From Planctomicrobium piriforme (GTDB lineage: Bacteria > Planctomycetota > Planctomycetia > Planctomycetales > Planctomycetaceae), in assembly GCA_945860955.1 (NCBI GenBank), contig CAMATH010000079.1, positions 1 to 38,487 of the forward strand: 38,487 nucleotides of DNA, in the 5' to 3' direction. The translations under genes and the position numbers were made by a program. A model generated the notes under the pieces. It worked only from the letters and a program-made list of their open reading frames with translations, was not told where the DNA came from and ran no database searches. This document shows, piece after piece, positions 25,917-33,900 of this stretch (positions within the stretch are counted from its first letter, which is position 1; each line of letters begins with the position of its first letter).

Positions 25917-28088
25917 TTAGTGATTGAACACGAATTCGACTGTGTTGAGCAGGCTCCAGGCCAAGTCTTCCACCGCCCCACGGCGGTTGTCCGGCCGTTT
26001 CTTCAAGTACGCCGCCGAAGCTGTTCGCTCTTCCAGCGACGGATAGCGGCTGAAGAATGTCAGAAACAGTTCATCGACGACGACTCCATCATCCGAGACA
26101 TCCCGCTCCAATTGCGCGACTCGTCCCCCGTCATGCGAGAGCTTGTCCTGAATCTCGGGCGAATTGAGGACATGCAGCACCTGCGCCACACTGGGTTCAA
26201 TCGTCCGCTCACATTCGCACGAGGTGACCCGTGAGGGGCGGCCAAACAGTTTCAGGAAATAGTGGGGCACCTGGCTGTCCCATAACTGCACCGCGCGGTA
26301 GCCGGCCGGCGTCCCCGCGAACTTCTCTTCGACACCGGTCACCTGACAGACGGCGTCAAACAGCACCTCCGCCGACGGTCGCTTGAGCAGCGCCCGCGAG
26401 TAGTTTTGGTCGTCTTTGCGATTGGTGTCGTTGGGTGTCGAAGAGGTCTGGTAGACTCGCGAGGCGCAGATCGTCCGCACGAGCTGTTTGACGTCGTATT
26501 CCGATTCCACAAAACTCTTGGCAAGCGCGTCGAGCAACTCGGGGTTGCTGGGGGGATTGGTCAGCCGCATGTCGTCGATCGGCTCCACCAGACCACGCCC
26601 CATAAAGTGCGCCCACATGCGGTTGACGAAGTTGCGGGCGAACCACGGATTGTCGTCGGCGGTCATCCAGTAGGCCAGCAATTGTCGTCGGTCCCCCGCC
26701 GGGTTCCCTGTCGGGTTTTCGGTCCCCAACGGATGGGCGAAGACCTCCTGACCAGTCCGCGGATGTGTGACCGCCGCACCGGGGTTTGAAATCAACACTT
26801 CTCCGCCCAAGACGGTTTTGAACGCCATCTGGGTGAAGTGCGCCTGCATGCCGAGGTAGTCGGTCTGGCTCCAGCGGTCAAACGGGTGGTGGTGGCATTG
26901 AGCGCACTCGATCCGGACTCCCAGAAAGACTTGCGACAGCGTACTCGCCATCGTCCCCGGGTTCGTCACGACCTTGTAGAAGCTGCCGCCCGGCTGTTCA
27001 GAAAGCGGGCCCCGCGCCGCGACGATTTCGCGACACAAGCGGTCGTACGGCTTATTCGTCGCGACGCTGGTGCGGAGAAACTGGTAATACTCGTAGGCGC
27101 GCCGATGGCCCAGTGCCTGCCGGTCGACTCGCAAAACGTCGGCCCACTTCAATGCCCAAAAGTCGGCATATTCGGGGCGAGCCAACAACGAGTCCACGAG
27201 CAGGCGTCGTTTGTCGGTTCGATCGTCGGCGAGAAACTGTCGCGACGCTTCCGCAGTCGGAAGGGTGCCGATCACGTCGAGAGACACCCGCCGCAGAAAG
27301 TCGGCGTCTGACGCCGGCCCGGACGGGAGAATGTTCAGCGTCCGGAGTTTGCGATAAACCGGGCCGTCTAGAAAATTGAATTCGGGCAGATCGGGGTAGT
27401 TGGCGATTGGCTCGGACCGCGGGACCAGTGCCCGGAAGACATCAACCTGCCCCATGTATGAGGCCATGACGGCGACTTCTCCCGGGACTTCGCCCGCGGT
27501 GACGAGTCCCGTGTCATCGACGGCCGCAAGTCCTTCGTTGTTCGATTGAAACTTCGTCAGCCGGGTTACATCAACCACCCGGCCGTCCGAATACGTGGCG
27601 GCCACGGTGAGCTGTTGCTTCGACTGAACGGCGAGTTGCCGTTCCCGGGGTTCGACGGCGATTGAGACCACCTGGGGATCATCGGGCGATCCGAACGGCA
27701 GTCCCCGTTCGATCCAGTCGCGCAGCGTCTGGTAAAACTCGCTCTGGCGGTCGATGCGCACGCCCCCGCCGTGGGGAACAACACCCGACGCTTTCGACAG
27801 CAACAGACTCTGGTCGGGAAGAGTCGGGACAACCCGGCGTCCCCGTCCCTCCTGGGTCAGGGCAAGGTAGTCTCCCGGCGGGTCGAAACCGAAGACCGAA
27901 AGTTTGAAACCGTTTTGCCCCTCGGCTTTGCCATGACATCCCGACGTGTTACAGCCGAACCGCGTCAGGATCGGCAGAATGTCGTTCTCGAAATTCAACG
28001 ACCGCACCGTGTCGTCGGCACCGGCGGAAACCGAGCCGACGAGACAGAACGCGACAACCAGCAGTGGGATTCGGAGCGAAATCTGCAT
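25917..28088 (-). CDS. DUF1549/DUF1553 exported protein with cytochrome-like and Ig-like N-terminal domains
   Basis: First gene of the minus-strand operon, 723 residues. A signal peptide (IPLLVVAFCLVGSVSAGAD) precedes a planctomycete cytochrome-like domain whose heme-type motif is CNTSGCH (Cys46, Cys51, His52), i.e. CX4CH rather than CX2CH. A bacterial Ig-like (BIG2) domain lies at about 145-225 (QLTVAATYSDGRVVDVTRLT). DUF1549 spans about 235-440 (LLVDSLLARPEYADFWALKW, IECAQCHHHPFDRWSQ). DUF1553 spans about 470-715 (FARNFVNRMWAHFMGRGLVE, LFGRPSRVTSCECERTIEPS, FFSRYPSLEERTAS). These domains are almost exclusive to Planctomycetota and relatives and have no proven reaction. A candidate promoter lies at 28134-28163, 40-75 bases upstream of the start. 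Confidence 0.92.
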   Translation of the reverse strand: MQISLRIPLLVVAFCLVGSVSAGADDTVRSLNFENDILPILTRFGCNTSGCHGKAEGQNGFKLSVFGFDPPGDYLALTQEGRGRRVVPTLPDQSLLLSKASGVVPHGGGVRIDRQSEFYQTLRDWIERGLPFGSPDDPQVVSIAVEPRERQLAVQSKQQLTVAATYSDGRVVDVTRLTKFQSNNEGLAAVDDTGLVTAGEVPGEVAVMASYMGQVDVFRALVPRSEPIANYPDLPEFNFLDGPVYRKLRTLNILPSGPASDADFLRRVSLDVIGTLPTAEASRQFLADDRTDKRRLLVDSLLARPEYADFWALKWADVLRVDRQALGHRRAYEYYQFLRTSVATNKPYDRLCREIVAARGPLSEQPGGSFYKVVTNPGTMASTLSQVFLGVRIECAQCHHHPFDRWSQTDYLGMQAHFTQMAFKTVLGGEVLISNPGAAVTHPRTGQEVFAHPLGTENPTGNPAGDRRQLLAYWMTADDNPWFARNFVNRMWAHFMGRGLVEPIDDMRLTNPPSNPELLDALAKSFVESEYDVKQLVRTICASRVYQTSSTPNDTNRKDDQNYSRALLKRPSAEVLFDAVCQVTGVEEKFAGTPAGYRAVQLWDSQVPHYFLKLFGRPSRVTSCECERTIEPSVAQVLHVLNSPEIQDKLSHDGGRVAQLERDVSDDGVVVDELFLTFFSRYPSLEERTASAAYLKKRPDNRRGAVEDLAWSLLNTVEFVFNH

Positions 28089-28133
28089 GCGGCGGCGAAC
28101 AACCGATGGGGACAGGACACATCAACACGGTTG

Positions 28134-28163
28134 AATATACCCGCGCTGGTGAACGTGCGCCAA
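28134..28163 (-). promoter_or_regulatory. Candidate promoter of the DUF1549-DUF1501-PPC operon
   Basis: Minus-strand -35 TTGGCG (28163-28158) and -10 TATATT (28139-28134) with an 18-base spacer. Transcription would begin near 28127, giving a leader of about 40 bases. It separates the trio from the asparagine-synthase-like gene upstream. Confidence 0.45.
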
Positions 28164-28191
28164 GACCGGAGGGGTCGCCGGGTCGCGCGAA

Positions 28192-29523
28192 TTATGCGGT
28201 GTATTGTTCCAGGAAGATCTTGCGGTATTCCAGTGGCGTGCCGGCAAACTGCGTGTCGAACGTGGCGCGTTCGACGGCACCGTGCTGGAACCGCCGTTTC
28301 GGAAACGTGGGCATCGTCAGGCCGGTCACCGATTCCACCCCCAGCCGAACGATTTCCCCTTTCAGTGCGTAGAGGCGATCGTGCTTCCAATCGGTCAGTT
28401 CGATGAACGGAATCCCCTCGGCGACCTCGATCACATTCGGGAGCGCGAAGGGACTGAAGCCTTCGAAACCCAGAGCGCGCGCGGGGGCCGACGTACGGAC
28501 ATGTCCGCGCGACTGACCCCCCGTGTAGGTGAGCGAGTGCTTGATCGCCCCAACGCCCCAGCCTTCCTGATACAGCATGGTGTTGTTCAACACGCTGCGA
28601 ATGGTCAGTTCGGGATTCTCTTCGATCGGGTAATCTTTTAGGTTTTCGTCACCGCCATCGCCGTCAATCAGGTATTTCCAGTCCGGATAGCGGGCGCGGA
28701 TTCCCTGACAGAGCGCCAGGCCGGCGGCGGCCGACTGCACGTCGAGCGGTTTGTAGTCCTCGATCACGCGGATTGTGGCGCGGACATCCAACTGGTCGGC
28801 GGGAACCTCGATCGTTTCGAGAAACAGCCCGAGATCGAGCGCCTCGAGAAACTGCCGCGCCTGAGCCGCGTCTTCGCCCCGACCATCCACCGAGAGCGTG
28901 AACGCTTTCAATCGGCCGAGGTTTTCCCCCCGGCTCAACAGGCGGTGATACAACGTCAGAAAGACGGCACCGCTGTCGATCCCGCCCGAGAACATCACCC
29001 CAATGGGGGACTGTTTGTCGATGCGATCAAGCCAGCGGTCCAGTTCCTGTGCGAGCGCCCCGATATACGCGGCCCCAATCGCGGCGGGATCGGCCGGCAG
29101 GCGATTGCGCTGGGGGGCGAAAAACCGCGTGTAGGTGGGATTGGGGTCAGGGCAACCAACGAGCGCGACCTCGGTCAGGTAGTGAGCCGGCACCATCCGG
29201 CTGTAGGAGGGATGAAACTGTCCATCGAGTCCCTCGCTTTGCAAAAAGCGGTGGATTTCGTCGATGCGCTCGGCGGTGATCAGACAGGGCCCCTCGGCCC
29301 GTTTGGCGATGAAGTACCGCAAGGGGCGACCGATCGAGCGGGCCATCCGCACGATGCGTCCCTGTTTGTGGACAAGGGCGAACTGACCGTCGATTTCGCG
29401 GACCTGGGCCGGATCGCCCGAGGCGACGCGTGCGAGCGCCTCGGCAGGAGACATGTTCAGAATGACATTGGCCGCCGGATCCACCAGATCGACCAGTCGG
29501 TCAATCGTCGCGACAGTGTGCAT
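28192..29523 (-). CDS. Asparagine-synthase-like ATP-dependent amide ligase lacking the glutaminase cysteine
   Basis: A 443-residue member of the asparagine synthase/PP-ATPase family. The C-terminal synthetase domain is well kept: the PP-loop VMFSGGIDSGAVF (Ser179-Ser184), LKAFTLSVDGRGEDA, the second nucleotide-site motif YLIDGDGGDENLKDYP, and SPFALPNVIEVAEGIPFIEL plus a C-terminal basic loop (FPKRRFQHGAVERATF). It should adenylate a carboxylate with ATP. The N-terminal glutamine-hydrolysing domain is shortened and has no Cys2: it begins MHTVATIDR and keeps only the later part (DGQFALVHKQGRIVRM, GRPLRYF). Ammonia or an amine substrate rather than glutamine is therefore expected, as in beta-lactam synthetase and carbapenam synthetase. 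No biosynthetic partner is adjacent. ATG at 29523 has AAAGGAAC upstream. Confidence 0.85.
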   Translation of the reverse strand: MHTVATIDRLVDLVDPAANVILNMSPAEALARVASGDPAQVREIDGQFALVHKQGRIVRMARSIGRPLRYFIAKRAEGPCLITAERIDEIHRFLQSEGLDGQFHPSYSRMVPAHYLTEVALVGCPDPNPTYTRFFAPQRNRLPADPAAIGAAYIGALAQELDRWLDRIDKQSPIGVMFSGGIDSGAVFLTLYHRLLSRGENLGRLKAFTLSVDGRGEDAAQARQFLEALDLGLFLETIEVPADQLDVRATIRVIEDYKPLDVQSAAAGLALCQGIRARYPDWKYLIDGDGGDENLKDYPIEENPELTIRSVLNNTMLYQEGWGVGAIKHSLTYTGGQSRGHVRTSAPARALGFEGFSPFALPNVIEVAEGIPFIELTDWKHDRLYALKGEIVRLGVESVTGLTMPTFPKRRFQHGAVERATFDTQFAGTPLEYRKIFLEQYTA

Positions 29524-29724
29524 GAGTCAAGTTCCTTTCGACAGGTGGAGCGGGTAGTGAGGTGAAGGAGAGTACGTTGATCGGCAAAGAGAAGTTGGAG
29601 GCAGGAGCAACAAAAGTGTCGTCACCATTCGCAAATCCTCGCAGATATCGGGACGAGTCTTTCCCCGTCAAGAGTACCAGATCCAGGTCGGTCCGGCGGA
29701 TCCGCGAAAAGTACGGGTGTTTTA

Positions 29725-29752
29725 GACAGGATTACAGGATTTGCAGGATTAG
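29725..29752. repeat. Short imperfect tandem repeat (CAGGATT units)
   Basis: Three imperfect copies of a CAGGATT unit (ACAGGATT, ACAGGATTT, GCAGGATTA), followed by a purine-only run to about 29779. CAGGATT tandems like this recur in intergenic DNA of many bacteria; they look like a dispersed repeat. Confidence 0.5.
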
Positions 29753-29943
29753 AAAAGAAAGGAAGAAAGGAGGGGGGGGGACGCATACCGAGTGGAGAAC
29801 TGATCGGCCAGAGGAAGCCGTCTGATCTCGGATCGACTCCAGGGACCGTCGCCGATCGGTGTCGAAACGACAGTTCGCGGTTTGACGTCTCCGTCGCGAC
29901 CGTCCGGATCGCCGCAAACTGGAACTGTCCAGTGATTGTCCAT
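29749..29943 (-). CDS. Doubtful small open frame upstream of the asparagine-synthase-like gene
   Basis: A 64-codon frame from an ATG at 29943. The middle part (VPVCGDPDGRDGDVKPRTVV, then STPIGDGPWSRSEI) has codon use similar to the real genes nearby, with C or G in most third positions, but the last residues run into the purine-rich repeat and look non-coding. No family was recognised. It may be the eroded N-terminal piece of a former gene. There is no clear ribosome-binding site. Confidence 0.2.
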   Translation of the reverse strand: MDNHWTVPVCGDPDGRDGDVKPRTVVSTPIGDGPWSRSEIRRLPLADQFSTRYASPPLLSSFLF

Positions 29944-29961
29944 CGATCCCTGGCAGTGTTC

Positions 29962-30165
29962 TCAATTGTTCACGGCTTCAGCGCGTTGGATTCGAGCGGC
30001 CGGAGCCTTACCATTCGTCGAAGTCGGCCGCCCACTCTCCTGGGAATGATGACAGGCCTGGGCCATGCGGATCACCTCGTCGACGTCGATATTCGGGTCG
30101 CTGCGATCTTCGAGGATTTTTTTCACCAACCGCACGCTACGGCGCAGGACCGCCTCGTCAACCAC
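29962..30165 (-). CDS. Doubtful small helical protein, GTG start
   Basis: A 67-residue frame beginning with GTG (VVDEAVLRRSVRLVKKILE) that looks like a real amphipathic helical protein for its first 40 residues (DRSDPNIDVDEVIRMAQACH) and then becomes Ser/Thr/Ala-rich. It is transcribed opposite to the GNAT fragment and its start lies 21 bases from that fragment's ATG. Without a good ribosome-binding site or known homologue it could be a small gene, a gene fragment or chance. Confidence 0.3.
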   Translation of the reverse strand: MVDEAVLRRSVRLVKKILEDRSDPNIDVDEVIRMAQACHHSQESGRPTSTNGKAPAARIQRAEAVNN

Positions 30166-30185
30166 ATCGTTCAGGCGAAAGTGCG

Positions 30186-30488
30186 ATGTCAGGGGACTAT
30201 GGGGAGTTTCTGCCCGACTGTTCAGAGATCATCGAACGGGACGGCAAGCCCGTCAGCGCGACCCTGGTCACACGGTATCAGGGCAAACCGCTTCTGGCGT
30301 TCTCGTTCACCGCGCCGGACTGGAAGCGGCACGGGCTGGCTCGGGCCGGGCTGCTTCGCGCGATGGACCGGCTCTGCGAGTTGGGAGAAACTGAGCTCGG
30401 GATTGTGGTCACACGTGGCAACGAGCCTGCGGAAGCGTTGTATGCGAGTCTGGGGTTTCGGGCTCATCCAGGGCAAGCTCCCGGATAA
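30186..30488 (+). pseudogene. GNAT acetyltransferase, N-terminally truncated
   Basis: A 100-residue frame covering the C-terminal two thirds of a Gcn5-related N-acetyltransferase. Visible: a strand pair VSATLVTRYQGKPLLAFSF, then the acetyl-CoA-binding turn KRHGLARAGLLRAMDRL (the R-x-x-G-x-A loop and helix), the strand TELGIVVTRGN and the final NEPAEALYASLGFRAHP. Full-length relatives have 60-90 additional residues before the segment YGEFLPDCSEII, with which this frame begins, and no such sequence exists upstream in any frame. The ATG at 30186 is probably just an internal Met codon. I read this as a gene fragment left by a deletion or insertion; a functional mini-GNAT is less likely. Confidence 0.6.
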
Positions 30489-30525
30489 CACATCATGGTT
30501 TCACCCGCCTGATACTGGAACGCAA

Positions 30526-30816
30526 CTACGCGTCAGTCGGTCGCGGGGGAAATTTTCGCGCCGGCCGCGGAGGAGCGACCTTGGGAGCGGCGGGCTTCGG
30601 TGGCTGCACAGGCGGGGGAGCGATCGTTTCTTTCGCCGAGTCGGGTAATGATTTCCGTTGCCGTTTGATCTTGGCGATTTCGTCGGGGGCGAACAACAGT
30701 CGCCCCTTTTTCATCATGCCACGGACCTTTTGCAGTTGGACCATGGCCTTGATCTCGGGCTCGGGGATTCCCAGCTCGACCGAGACTTCCTGCAGCGTCT
30801 TCAATTGCAGCGGCAT
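30526..30816 (-). CDS. Small basic protein with proline-rich tail, planctomycete hypothetical
   Basis: A 96-residue protein. Residues 1-58 form a compact helical part reminiscent of a winged-helix or helix-turn-helix module (LKTLQEVSVELGIPEPEIKA, then MKKGRLLFAPDEIAKIKRQR); the remainder is a Pro/Ala/Lys-rich tail (PPPVQPPKPAAPKVAPPRPA) likely disordered. The helical part may bind nucleic acid, but this is only a resemblance. ATG at 30816 has GGAGG ten bases upstream, the clearest ribosome-binding site nearby, which supports it as a real gene. It is 180 bases from the 3' end of the hybrid kinase gene, on the same strand. The product is unknown. Confidence 0.7.
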   Translation of the reverse strand: MPLQLKTLQEVSVELGIPEPEIKAMVQLQKVRGMMKKGRLLFAPDEIAKIKRQRKSLPDSAKETIAPPPVQPPKPAAPKVAPPRPARKFPPRPTDA

Positions 30817-30940
30817 GTATTCGCCTCCGGGTGCGACTTCGCCATGTCGGGCGAAGGAATTGATCGTGGGGAGTTTATCAAGTGGTGGTTTTTTCGACTA
30901 TGTGTCGGGCGTGGGGTTCGTGAAAGGGGGGCCGGGGTTT

Positions 30941-30975
30941 GTCAGTTGCCAGTGGTCAGTGGTCAGTGGTCAGAC
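30941..30975. repeat. Tandem 7-base repeat (CAGTGGT)
   Basis: GTCAGTTGCC followed by three copies of AGTGGTC, then AG. A simple tandem repeat just after the hybrid-kinase stop codon; similar CAGTGGT tandems are common intergenic repeats in planctomycetes and cyanobacteria. Confidence 0.6.
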
Positions 30976-30995
30976 CCATGGGCTTGCTCACAGTG

Positions 30996-33900
30996 TCAAC
31001 TCCGGTTGGCGATCGGGCTGTCGAGTGTGTCCCGGACTTTGCGCGTCAGACTCATCATTTCCAGCGGTTTTTGCAGGAATTGATCCTGGGCGTGCATGAC
31101 GCCGTGCCGCACGACTTCGTCGTCGGTGTACCCGCTCATGTAGATCACCCGCAGGTCAGGCTTCCGGGCGCGCAGCAGATCCGCGACCTGTCGACCGCTC
31201 ATTTCAGGCATTACTACATCAGTCAGCAGCAGGTCGATGCCACCGTTGCGCGCGGTGAAGATCTCAATCGCCTGGGTGCCGGCCCCCGCTTCCAACACGT
31301 TGTAGCCCTGCCTTTGCAACACGGTCCGGGCGATTTCGCGGACCCTCGGCTCATCTTCCACCAGCAGAATCGTTTCGGAGCCGCGAGTGGGAACGGACAG
31401 GGGATTGGCAACTGCGACGTGCGCCGGTTCGGTGACTGCCGGGAGCAGAATCCGAAAGGTGGATCCGTGCCCTGGTTCGCTTTCGACATCGATCTGTCCG
31501 CCGCTCTGGTGGATGATTCCGTGAACAACCGCCAGGCCTAAGCCGGTTCCTCGGGCGAGTTCTTTGGTGGTAAAGAACGGTTCGAAGATCTGGCTGCGCA
31601 CTTCGGGTGTCATGCCAACTCCCGTATCGGTCACCGTCAACTCGATAAAGTCACGCTCGCACTGCGGATCGGAAAGATCGGAGTGAGCGGACGGCGAAGG
31701 GACCAGCGTGACGTTGCGGGCCCGCACAATCAGTCGACCTCCGGTGGGCATCGCGTCGCTCGCGTTGATCGCCAGATTCAACAGAACCTGTTCCATCTGG
31801 CGTTCGTCGATTTTCACGAACCCCAGATCGGGCGCGATGTCGGTCGACAGGACAATATGTTCCCCAATCAATCGCCGCAAAAATACCGCACTCTGGCGGA
31901 TGACTTCGTTGAGATCGAGAACGACAGGATTGAGGATCTGTTTGCGGCTGAACGCCAGAAGCTGCTGGGTGAGCTTTGCCGCCCGTTCGCCGGCGTCGCG
32001 AATAATGGCGATCTCGGCGAGAATCGGATTCTCGGGAGCTTCAAGCTGCGCCAGGTCGCAATGCCCCAAAATCACCGTGAGGATATTGTTGAAATCGTGG
32101 GCGATCCCGCCGGCGAGCAGCCCGACCGCGTTCATCTTTTGTGATTGCCGCAGTTGCTCTTCCAGTTGCCGGCGGAGCGTGACATCTTGCGTGATGCCAA
32201 ACACCTCCCGCAAACCACCATTCGAGTCCCGTTGGGCCACCGCATGGACGTCGATCCATTTGGGTTGGCCATGGACGACCATCCGCAATTCCACGTCAAA
32301 AACTCCACCCGCCAAAATCGACTCCCAGGCATTGGTGAGCAGGTGGCGATCTTCGGGATGCACCAGATTGTAAAAATCGATAGGCGCGAGCGTGCCCGAT
32401 TCCCTCCCCATGATCCGCAGCCCCTCTTCGGATCCCGTCAGGACACCCGCCGCCAAGTCATAACGCCAGTTCCCGACCTGCGCGATCGCCTGCGCGTGCC
32501 GCAGCGAGTTTTCGATCCGTTTGCGTTCCGTGATATCGGACCCGATCCCACACAACGCGTACGGTTTTCCGCTTTCGTCGAGAAGCGGGAAAACCACCCA
32601 GAGAATCGTCAGTTCCGTGCCGTCCTTTAGCGGGATCGGTCCCTCACCATGTTCCGGTATCAAGCTTTCGAGAATCCGCCGATCACGCACTGTGTATTGG
32701 TCCGCCACATCGCGTGAAAACAAATCGTGACAGGTTTTTTCCAACCAATCGTCTTGAGCGGTGTTGTGGACTTCCGCCATTCGATGATTGACGAACAGGT
32801 ACCGCCCCTCCAGATCTTTCAAAAAGACGATGTTGGGTGACGTGTCGAGAACGCTGCGGAACCGCCGTTCGCTTTGCCGCAGTTTGGCCGACACCGCATC
32901 GCGTTCAATCGCGACGCCGGCGAGATCGGCGGCGCTCGTCAGAACCTCGTTCGACCGCGACGCCGGCTCCCCCGGCTCTTTGCGATACATCGCCAGCGTT
33001 CCCAACACGTGGACCGGCGCGTCGGGTCGCGTTTGGCTGCCTCCGTCAAAAATGGGAACCGACCAGCACGAGCGCAGTCCATACCCCAAAGCCAGTTCGG
33101 CGAAGGCCGCCCATAACGGATCGGTCGTGATGTCGGTCACCACCACGGGTTTCCCGAAATACGCGGCCGTACCGCACGAACCAACAGTGGGACCGATCTT
33201 AATGCCGTCGATCGCCTGATTGTACGCGGCCGGTAAAGACTGTCCCGCCCCCATTCGCAGCGATTGCGTCTCATGGTCCAGCAGCAGGATAGAACACAAA
33301 CAACCGGGAAGCTGCGTTTCGACAAATTCGACGATGGTTTTCAGGATCACGGCGAGTGGATGTTCCGCGGCGATTTCCTCCAGAACGCGATTCTGCCCCA
33401 GGACCGCCAGTTCCGCCAGTTTTCGATCGGTGATATCGACCAGCACTCCGCGAACTCCGGTTAACTTCCCGTCGACCGAAACCACGTTCACCACGTCGTG
33501 AATCCAGATCTCGCGTCCGTCGGCATGCACCATGCGATACTCAAAACTGTGGCCCTCCAAGGCGGCGGTTGCCGCGAGGCAGAAATCAAACGCGTACGTG
33601 CGGTCATCCGGGTGAAGGTGGGCGGCCCAGAATCCCGATTCGTACCAGGTGTCGCGCGGATACCCCAACAGTTCCTCACAAAATTCACTGACATAGCTGA
33701 AATCGAACGATCCCAGTTTTCCTTCCCACGCGACCACCCGATTGCGTTCGATCAATTGGCGATAACGCAGCTCACTCGCCAGGAGCGCCGCCTCGTTGTC
33801 CTTTCTTCGCGTGATGTCGCGAACGGTTCCAATGACCCGCCGCGGTGCTTCCCCCGGAAGAACTTGAGTCTGCGCCCGATTGGAGACCCAGCGAATCGCG

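Noticed and set aside
27000-27300. Plus-strand frames across the DUF1549/DUF1553 gene as possible overlapping genes
   Set aside because: Arg-rich shadow translations with no start signals; the minus-strand gene explains the region fully.
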